29,112 nucleotides of DNA, taken from JBDKTH01 sp964558295 (GTDB lineage: Bacteria; Planctomycetota; Planctomycetia; Pirellulales; Thermoguttaceae). The notes beneath the pieces were generated by a model. That model saw only the letters and a program-made list of their open reading frames with translations, ran no database searches and was not told the origin of the DNA. The DNA lies in assembly GCA_964558295.1 (NCBI GenBank), contig CAZLDQ010000055.1:1-29112 (forward strand), given 5' to 3'. The translations under genes were made by a program, and so were the position numbers. Shown in pieces: positions 24,207-29,112 of this stretch (position 1 is the stretch's first letter; each line of letters opens with the position of its first letter).

Positions 24207-24431
24207 ATGCTGGTGCTATCGCGGAAAAAAAATGAGAGCATTGTGATCAACGACGATATCACGATTGTCGTCGTTGAGATTCGAGGGGACAAGGTCCGTC
24301 TCGGGGTAGAAGCTCCGAAGGAAGTGCCGGTCCACCGCCGTGAAGTCTTTGACGCGATTCGCCGCAATGAAGCGGCGGCCGCGAACAAGCCAAGCGGTCC
24401 GACCGACACCTCGACCAACGGGGAGCAGTAG
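24207..24431 (+). CDS. csrA: Carbon storage regulator CsrA (RNA-binding translational regulator)
   Basis: 74 residues. Homodimeric beta-sheet protein that binds GGA-containing hairpins near ribosome-binding sites; in flagellated bacteria it commonly controls flagellin translation. Clear signature MLVLSRKKNESIVINDDITI at the start, VVEIRGDKVRLGVEAPKEVP and VHRREVFDAI at the RNA-binding edge. The last 20 or so residues (NEAAAANKPSGPTDTSTNGE) are a disordered tail. The start is ATG 24207 with AAGGA 7 bases upstream. Three GGA triplets (24188-24190, 24197-24199, 24205-24207) overlap the ribosome-binding region, as expected for autoregulation. No fliW is visible in the window. Confidence 0.96.
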   Translation: MLVLSRKKNESIVINDDITIVVVEIRGDKVRLGVEAPKEVPVHRREVFDAIRRNEAAAANKPSGPTDTSTNGEQ

Positions 24432-24558
24432 TCCACGGACGCTGCTTTTCGTAGATGAGCCCTCTCGGTCGCCCCCGGTCTTTGCTCACAATCGCTACTT
24501 CTTGACGCCAACTCCTGTCCTGGGAGTCTGCTTAAGGGTGCTTTGAGGATTTGCCCCC

Positions 24559-24588
24559 TTGACGCCTTGCCTTGCTGACGGGTATACA
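24559..24588 (+). promoter_or_regulatory. Promoter candidate of the tRNA-Glu gene
   Basis: TTGACG (24559-24564), 18 bases, TATACA (24583-24588), about 58 bases before the tRNA 5' end. A second TTGACA at 24616-24621 lies closer but has no good -10 box. Confidence 0.45.
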
Positions 24589-24646
24589 AAGTAATCTTGG
24601 CATCGTGGCTGCGAATTGACAGTTGTCGGTGCATCATATTGGGTAA

Positions 24647-24718
24647 GGCCCCATCGACTAATGGTTAGGTCACGGCCCTTTCAAGGCCGCAATACGGGTT
24701 CGAATCCCGTTGGGGTCA
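24647..24718 (+). tRNA. tRNA-Glu (anticodon TTC)
   Basis: Full cloverleaf: acceptor GGCCCCA (24647-24653) with TGGGGTC (24711-24717), discriminator A (24718); anticodon stem CGGCC/GGCCG around loop CTTTCAA with anticodon TTC at 24680-24682; T-arm with GGTTCGAATCC. CCA is not encoded. It sits between csrA and hemH and is followed by a strong terminator. Glutamyl-tRNA is also the precursor of haem by the C5 pathway, so its place next to hemH may be more than chance, though tRNA genes often sit in such gaps. Confidence 0.97.
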
Positions 24719-24725
24719 TTTTGTC

Positions 24726-24785
24726 AGGCGGAAGACGGAAATCTGGGAAGCCTTGAGGATTCCTTTTTCGTCTTCCGCCTTTTTT
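24726..24785 (+). terminator. Intrinsic terminator of the tRNA-Glu gene
   Basis: Perfect 12-bp stem AGGCGGAAGACG (24726-24737) with CGTCTTCCGCCT (24769-24780), followed by a T run (24781-24785). The 31-base loop is long and may fold further (GGAAATC with GATTCC). Confidence 0.8.
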
Positions 24786-24821
24786 CGCTACTTCGGGCCC
24801 CTTCCGCCAGGAGGCTGTTGC

Positions 24822-25835
24822 GTGACCCAGCCCTACGACGCCCTGTTGTTGGTCGCCTTTGGTGGGCCGGAAAAGCCCGAGGACGTGATCCCCTTCCTCG
24901 AAAACGTCCTTCGCGGCAAAAACGTTCCGCAAGAGCGAATCGAGGAAGTCGCCGAACACTACTACCTCCTTGGTGGTGAGAGTCCGATCAACTCCCAGAG
25001 TCGGGCCTTGTTGCTGGCCTTGATTCAAGAGCTCAATACACACGGACCGCAACTGCCCGTCTACTGGGGGAACCGCAATTGGCACCCGATGCTCGCCGAG
25101 ACCATTCAGCAAATGGCCGACGACGGGATCCAGCGGGCCTTGGCCTTTGTTACCTCGGCTTTCGGTTCCTATCCCGGGTGTCGGCAGTATCAGGAGGATC
25201 TTCAGCGGGCGAGGGAAGAGGTCGGGCCGGAGGCACCGCAGATCGACAAGCTGCGACTCTTCTACAATCACCCGGGGTTCATCGAACCGCTGGTTGAACA
25301 GATCCAGGCCGCCTTTGCGCAGGTACCGGCGGAACGCCGTAGCACGGCATCGCTCATTTTTACCGCGCACAGCATCCCTCAAGCGATGGCCGACACGAGC
25401 CCCTATCTGGAGCAGTTGCGCGAGGCGTGCGGTCTTGCCGCGGAGCGAGCAGGGCAGAGCCCATGGCAATTGGTCTTTCAGAGCCGGAGTGGTCCGCCGA
25501 CACAACCCTGGTTGGAGCCTGACATCAAGGACTATCTGCGCCAACTCCACGCGAGCGAACCGACAGTCCAGGATGTGGTCGTGGTTCCCATCGGTTTCTT
25601 GAGCGAGCACATGGAGGTGATCTACGACTTGGACTTCGAGGCGGGGAATGTGTGCGACGAGTTGGGGATCAACCTGGTTCGTGCCGGCGTGGTGGGCTGC
25701 CATCCCCGCTTCGTGCGTATGATCCGTGAGTTGATTCTTGAGCGGATCGACCCTCAGGCGCCTCGTCTCGCTCTGGGTTCGCATGGGCCGAGTCCCGATG
25801 TCTGTCCTGCCGATTGCTGCCGGCTGTCTCGCTAG
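24822..25835 (+). CDS. hemH: Ferrochelatase (protoporphyrin or coproporphyrin type)
   Basis: 337 residues, normal length. Inserts Fe2+ into the porphyrin in the final steps of haem synthesis. LLLVAFGGPEKPEDVIPFLE at the start, TAHSIP with the catalytic His183, FQSRSGPPTQPWLEPDI, and VVPIGFLSEHMEVIYDLD with the conserved acidic residues. Cys120 in SYPGCRQYQEDL and a C-terminal CPADCC (Cys328, 332, 333) are placed like the four [2Fe-2S] ligands of actinobacterial ferrochelatases. The RSGPP and SYPGCRQY segments also resemble the actinobacterial coproporphyrin-type enzyme (CpfC), so substrate type is open. The start is GTG 24822, with AGGAGG 7 bases upstream; an earlier in-frame start at 24753 lies inside the tRNA terminator. 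Confidence 0.94.
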   Translation: MTQPYDALLLVAFGGPEKPEDVIPFLENVLRGKNVPQERIEEVAEHYYLLGGESPINSQSRALLLALIQELNTHGPQLPVYWGNRNWHPMLAETIQQMADDGIQRALAFVTSAFGSYPGCRQYQEDLQRAREEVGPEAPQIDKLRLFYNHPGFIEPLVEQIQAAFAQVPAERRSTASLIFTAHSIPQAMADTSPYLEQLREACGLAAERAGQSPWQLVFQSRSGPPTQPWLEPDIKDYLRQLHASEPTVQDVVVVPIGFLSEHMEVIYDLDFEAGNVCDELGINLVRAGVVGCHPRFVRMIRELILERIDPQAPRLALGSHGPSPDVCPADCCRLSR

Positions 25836-26379
25836 GAGCCCACGGTTGCCGCTTTTGGGGGCATGCTCGTCTGGGGCGTTTTGGTTTTGGTTTTGGTTTT
25901 CGTCAACAACTTGCAGATGTTTTTCCGGGAAGTTTTCTTGCGGGGGATTGGCAAATGCCTCCAAAACGTTCCGGCCGGGGCTAGGCATTTGTTGGTGGCC
26001 GACGCGTTGGGCCTGGCCATGCGATGCGAGCTTCTTGTCTGTCCGTGGTTTAACCGCTGAACCTGGCGGACGCATCGACTGCAGCCACGGCGTCAGTATT
26101 ACAGGAGGGCAGGGCATCGGCAATTGGGTTCCTTCTGGCGGTCAACTCAGCAAAACGTTTGTTCGGGCCTTTGGGAGTCTCGACCCTCTTGCGAGCTTAG
26201 CGGATGGCGTGGCACAATTGCTAGTTTTTTCTTGGGGGGGACCCTGTGGGACTGAACAGATGGGAAGGATTCCGAAAGTTCGAAGATACGAAAGGAAGGG
26301 GCGGGCTGGGGAAGGTGGGCAGAAATGAGGCGGCGGATAACTGCCTGCTTTGTTCTCCTCAATGGCTTTCCAGTGGGAT

Positions 26380-26491
26380 GGAACCGCAAAGACGCAAAAA
26401 TCGCAAAGAAAGGCAAGCAGAGGAGAGGGGAACAATTGCTTTCGCTTTGCTTTGCGCGCTTGGCGACCTTTGCGGTTCCTTTTCCCCTCTC
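26380..26491. repeat. CGCAAAG-word cluster with two inverted pairs in non-nested order
   Basis: GGAACCGCAAAG (26380-26391) is the exact reverse complement of CTTTGCGGTTCC (26468-26479). GAGAGGGGAA (26423-26432) is the reverse complement of TTCCCCTCTC (26482-26491). The arms alternate rather than nest, so they cannot form one simple hairpin. The left part repeats CGCAAAGA-like words (CGCAAAGA, CGCAAAAAT, CGCAAAGAA) and the right part has the same words on the other strand. Confidence 0.7.
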
Positions 26492-26667
26492 TGGTTGTGA
26501 TGCGACGCAGTCTTGCCAGGAATGGCGACGGGGGTAGGTTTTGGCTCGTGACCGAAGATCACAGAGGCAGGGGCTTCTTGTATCACTTGGGAGAAGCCGG
26601 GCGCGTCGCGTCTTGAGCAAACGCGGATGCCACAGAGTACACCTCGGGCAAGATGCCTAAGCGATAC

Positions 26668-26684
26668 GCAGGCGGGACGCCTGC
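26668..26684. repeat. GGA-loop hairpin upstream of the beta-helix gene
   Basis: GCAGGCG-GGA-CGCCTGC: perfect 7-bp stem, three-base loop GGA. A related short stem GGCA-AGA-TGCC lies 11 bases upstream. Same design as the cluster at 28942-29074. Confidence 0.75.
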
Positions 26685-26865
26685 TCAGGGATGCCGGGGA
26701 ATCTTGTCACACCCCAGCTTGAAGCGGGGGGCGGACGAGGAACAGGCTGGCTATTCTGCCACAATGAGCCCCGCTCCCGTTCCACTTCAGACCTCCGCAA
26801 TTACAATGGGGCGCGTGGGCTGCGGGACGGTTTGGTTGGCGGGTTTACTTGCAGGGAGATCTTCG

Positions 26866-28902
26866 ATGCATCGAGCGATCTGTGGTTGGGCCGTGGTGGG
26901 GATTCTTCTGGCGTGGCCGCTTGGGGCGTGCGCGAAGGATGTCTATGTGGCGAAGAATGGTCGTGACGATGCGCCGGGGACGAAGACGCAGCCGCTGGCT
27001 ACGCTTGGTAAGGCGGTCGAGGCGATGCGAGGGGCTGGAGCGGGGACGATCTGGATCGGCGAGGGGGAATATGTGCTGGAACAGGGGGTTACGCTTGATG
27101 CGAGGCTTGGCGGCACGGCCGAGCAGCCGCTGGTGATTCGCGGGATCGCGGCCGGCAAGACGCGGATCTCCGGGGCGCGGGCTGTCACGGGGTTTCGGCC
27201 GATTACGGCGGAGGAGTCGAAGCGGCTTATTTCGGAGGAGGCCAGGAAGCGGGTGCTGGTGGCCGACTTGAAGGCGCAAGGATTCCCGGCGCTCGATGCA
27301 ATGCCCCTGCAACACCGTGCCCATGGGGGTGAGGAACTGATTTTCGACGACGAGCCGATGCAATCGGCCCGGTGGCCGAACGACGATTTTGCGGTTTTTT
27401 CGGAAGTGATCGATCCGGGGGCGTCGAAGCCGATCCACTGGGTGCAGCGCGAGGTGTACCGGCCCGGGTCGTTCCGCTTTCCCGGGGAGCGGGCGAAACT
27501 GTGGGACTTTGAACGGGGCGTCTGGCTACACGGCTTTTGGTGCTACGACTGGTGCGACGAGGTATTGAAGGCGGCGACCTACGACCCGGCCACCGGTGAG
27601 CTGCGCATGGCGGTGAAACACGCCTACGGGATCGGTTCGCCCTGGCCTAAGGAGTCGAAGCGGCGGTTCTATGCGCTGCACGTGTTCGAAGAACTCGACC
27701 GGCCGGGCGAATACTATCTCGACCGCAAGAACCAACGGCTCTACTTCTGGCCGCCGAGTGAGGTGACCGGGCACGAGGTCCGGCTGACCGTTTGCAAGCG
27801 GCCGCTCATCCAGGCCGACGGCGTCGCCCATCTGGAGATTTGTGATCTGACGATCGAGAACGGACGCGATGCAGGCGTGCGTTTGAAGGACTGCCGGTAT
27901 GCGACGGTCAGGCATTGTTTGGTCCGCAATATGGGCAAGAGCGGCATCGACCTGAGCGGTTCAAACTTGGCCGCCATGGACTGCGAAGTGACCCGAACGG
28001 GCTCCCAAGGGATCAACGTTCAAGGTGGCGACCGCAAGACGCTCACACCGGGGGAGTGCCGCGTGATCGGCTGCCACATCCATCACATTGGGCGGCTCGA
28101 CTGGATGGGGGGACGGGCCGTCACGGTCGGCGGCTGTGGTAATCGTGTGGCCAACAACCGGCTTCACGACAGCCCGACGGGGGCGATTTCGTACGGCGGA
28201 AATGAGCACTGCATCGAGTTGAACGAGATTTTCAGCGTCTGTATCCACTATTCCGACGTGGGCGTGATCTATACGGGACGCGATTGGGCCAGCCGGGGGA
28301 ATGTGGTGCGCTGGAACTACATTCATGATGTGACGAATGTGGCCGGCCATGGTTCGTCGGCGATCTACCTGGACGATTGTGACAGCGGCGACACGGTCGT
28401 CGGCAACATCGTCTTCGGCGGCGTCGGACGGGGCATTCTCTTGGGCGGCGGTCGTGACAACACCATCCGCGGCAATATTTTCATCAACCTGCCGATTGGC
28501 ATTCATGTCGACGCACGCGGGCCGAAGGCAATCACGCTCGACAAGCCCGGCTCGTGGAATCTACTGGCCAAATGCGAGCAGGTGGGCTACCTCTCGCCGC
28601 TGTGGCGTGAACGCTATCCGCGACTGGCCACGGTCATGCAGGACAACCCGCTAATGCCGATGGGCAACTCGCTGCAGAGCAACATTCTCATTAGCTGCAA
28701 GAAACCGTTCGCGCTACCACAGGGCGTGGAAGACGCCTGGCTCGACCGGAAGAACAACCTGGAGGGGCGGATCGAAGACTATTCGTTCCTTCTGGGCAAG
28801 GGCTCGCCCGCCACGCTTGACCTCTCGAAGCTTCCCGAGCTTTGGCAGAAAGTCCCGGGCTTTGAGCCGATTCCGATCGATCGGATTGGTCTGGTGGATT
28901 GA
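26866..28902 (+). CDS. Secreted right-handed parallel beta-helix protein
   Basis: 678 residues. A signal peptide is clear (MHRAICGWAVVGILLAWPLG, then ACA); LGAC at residues 19-22 could also be a lipobox. The mature start KDVYVAKNGRDDAPGTKTQP, then LATLGKAVEAMRGAGAG, is the usual opening of beta-helix carbohydrate-active proteins (YVxxxGxDxxPGTxxxPxxTLxxA). Residues about 315-545 are beta-helix coils (LEICDLTIENGRDAGVRLKD, ATVRHCLVRNMGKSGIDLSG, GDTVVGNIVFGGVGRGILLG). This suggests polysaccharide binding or cleavage outside the cytoplasm, perhaps like polysaccharide lyases or GH120; active residues could not be assigned. The start is ATG 26866 with GGGAG 7 bases upstream; the frame is open from 26653 but the extra 71 residues are repeat-derived and would bury the signal peptide. 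GGA-loop hairpins flank the gene. Confidence 0.85.
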   Translation: MHRAICGWAVVGILLAWPLGACAKDVYVAKNGRDDAPGTKTQPLATLGKAVEAMRGAGAGTIWIGEGEYVLEQGVTLDARLGGTAEQPLVIRGIAAGKTRISGARAVTGFRPITAEESKRLISEEARKRVLVADLKAQGFPALDAMPLQHRAHGGEELIFDDEPMQSARWPNDDFAVFSEVIDPGASKPIHWVQREVYRPGSFRFPGERAKLWDFERGVWLHGFWCYDWCDEVLKAATYDPATGELRMAVKHAYGIGSPWPKESKRRFYALHVFEELDRPGEYYLDRKNQRLYFWPPSEVTGHEVRLTVCKRPLIQADGVAHLEICDLTIENGRDAGVRLKDCRYATVRHCLVRNMGKSGIDLSGSNLAAMDCEVTRTGSQGINVQGGDRKTLTPGECRVIGCHIHHIGRLDWMGGRAVTVGGCGNRVANNRLHDSPTGAISYGGNEHCIELNEIFSVCIHYSDVGVIYTGRDWASRGNVVRWNYIHDVTNVAGHGSSAIYLDDCDSGDTVVGNIVFGGVGRGILLGGGRDNTIRGNIFINLPIGIHVDARGPKAITLDKPGSWNLLAKCEQVGYLSPLWRERYPRLATVMQDNPLMPMGNSLQSNILISCKKPFALPQGVEDAWLDRKNNLEGRIEDYSFLLGKGSPATLDLSKLPELWQKVPGFEPIPIDRIGLVD

Positions 28903-28941
28903 CGGCGTTCGGGGGGGCAAGATTTCCTGGTGTCCCTGTGG

Positions 28942-29074
28942 AGGTGTCCCGCCTGCGTGTAGCTTGGGTGTCTTGCTTGAGGCGTGCTTTGTAGTCTCCG
29001 TGGCCAAGCAGGATGCTTGGCTTAGGGGGCACAAGCGGGACGCTTATGCTACGAGTCAGGCAGGATGCTTGTCT
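28942..29074. repeat. Cluster of GGA-loop hairpins downstream of the beta-helix gene
   Basis: Three clear copies on the + strand: GCCAAGCA-GGA-TGCTTGGC (29003-29021, perfect 8-bp stem); ACAAGCG-GGA-CGCTTAT within 29029-29049 (9 bp with one C-A mismatch); CAGGCA-GGA-TGCTTG (29057-29071). A fourth, with one mismatch, is on the - strand (28942-28954). GTAG precedes the first + strand copy (28991-28994), and its complement CTAC follows the second (29049-29052), as in REP element pairs. The window ends without another gene. Confidence 0.7.
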
Positions 29075-29112
29075 CTGGTTTACCAAGGAAGACCCAAATC
29101 CGTCGAATAAGC

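Larger units (their letters stand above)
25836..26865 (+). other. About 1 kb without a gene, rich in short-word repeats
   Basis: No frame here has a ribosome-binding site plus recognisable protein. Contents in order: a hexanucleotide run GTTTTG-GTTTTG-GTTTTG-GTTTT (25878-25900); an octanucleotide run CGAAAGTT-CGAAGATA-CGAAAGGA (26273-26296); a CGCAAAG-word cluster with inverted arms (26380-26491); a GGCA-AGA-TGCC hairpin (26647-26657); and a GGA-loop hairpin (26668-26684). No terminator was seen for hemH and no clear promoter for the beta-helix gene. Confidence 0.6.

Noticed and set aside
23888..24637. 249-codon - strand frame covering csrA and the upstream gap
   Set aside because: Antisense to the well-supported csrA, low-complexity Ser/Arg/Pro composition and no ribosome-binding site.
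24753..24821. Earlier start for hemH at 24753
   Set aside because: It lies inside the tRNA terminator stem-loop, whereas GTG 24822 has AGGAGG at 7 bases and begins at the conserved ferrochelatase N-terminus.
24681..26123. 480-codon reading frame on the - strand opposite hemH
   Set aside because: It runs through the tRNA and its terminator and mirrors hemH codon bias; the sequence resembles no family.
25738..26328. 196-codon + strand frame overlapping the end of hemH
   Set aside because: No ribosome-binding site, composition follows repeat words (FWFWFWF from the GTTTTG run), and it overlaps hemH by about 100 bases.
26653..26865. N-terminal extension of the beta-helix protein
   Set aside because: The 71 added residues are translated repeat DNA and would bury a clear signal peptide; GGGAG supports ATG 26866.

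Overview
The window looks like part of a planctomycete chromosome, probably near Pirellulales or Thermoguttaceae. That placement is an inference. It rests on very long flagellin and FliD proteins, a futalosine-pathway menaquinone gene, a split complex I cluster, a pentapeptide-repeat and a DUF2203 gene, a secreted beta-helix protein, and intergenic DNA full of short-word repeats. No marker gene that would settle taxonomy is present.

Region 1 (1-7383, + strand) is a flagellar filament module. It holds the 3' end of one flagellin, a complete 1057-residue flagellin, fliD (filament cap) and fliS (flagellin chaperone). Both flagellin genes end in hairpin terminators. The second flagellin and fliD share a bipartite upstream motif with identical spacing, probably a common promoter. 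Region 2 (7684-8547) is a mqnD-like menaquinone gene whose stop codon abuts the stop of a convergent thioredoxin-fold gene.

Region 3 (8548-23597, - strand) is dominated by respiratory complex I. Read in the direction of transcription, an upstream unit carries nuoI, a DUF2203 gene and a pentapeptide-repeat gene. A second unit, with its own good promoter, carries nuoA-C-D-H-J-K-L-M-N, then a small helical protein, tatD and the thioredoxin-like gene. nuoB is missing between nuoA and nuoC, and nuoE, nuoF and nuoG are absent, so the window cannot supply a whole complex I. NuoA, NuoL, NuoM and NuoN carry extra hydrophilic loops. Menaquinone from the MqnD pathway would be the natural electron acceptor.

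Region 4 (23598-29112, + strand) has csrA behind a GGA-rich leader, a tRNA-Glu with a strong terminator, a ferrochelatase with a probable [2Fe-2S] cysteine set, about 1 kb of repeat-filled DNA without a gene, and a secreted right-handed beta-helix protein.

The most unusual content is non-coding. Four gene boundaries in region 3 carry arrays of degenerate heptanucleotides, each with a different word and the longest with nine units in exact register; they sometimes supply start or stop codons. Around the beta-helix gene lies a family of short hairpins whose loop is always GGA while the stem varies with pairing preserved. A terminator-like hairpin with an overlapping alternative hairpin sits between nuoL and nuoM. 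These are the best candidates for something undescribed. I see no CRISPR array, transposase or prophage.
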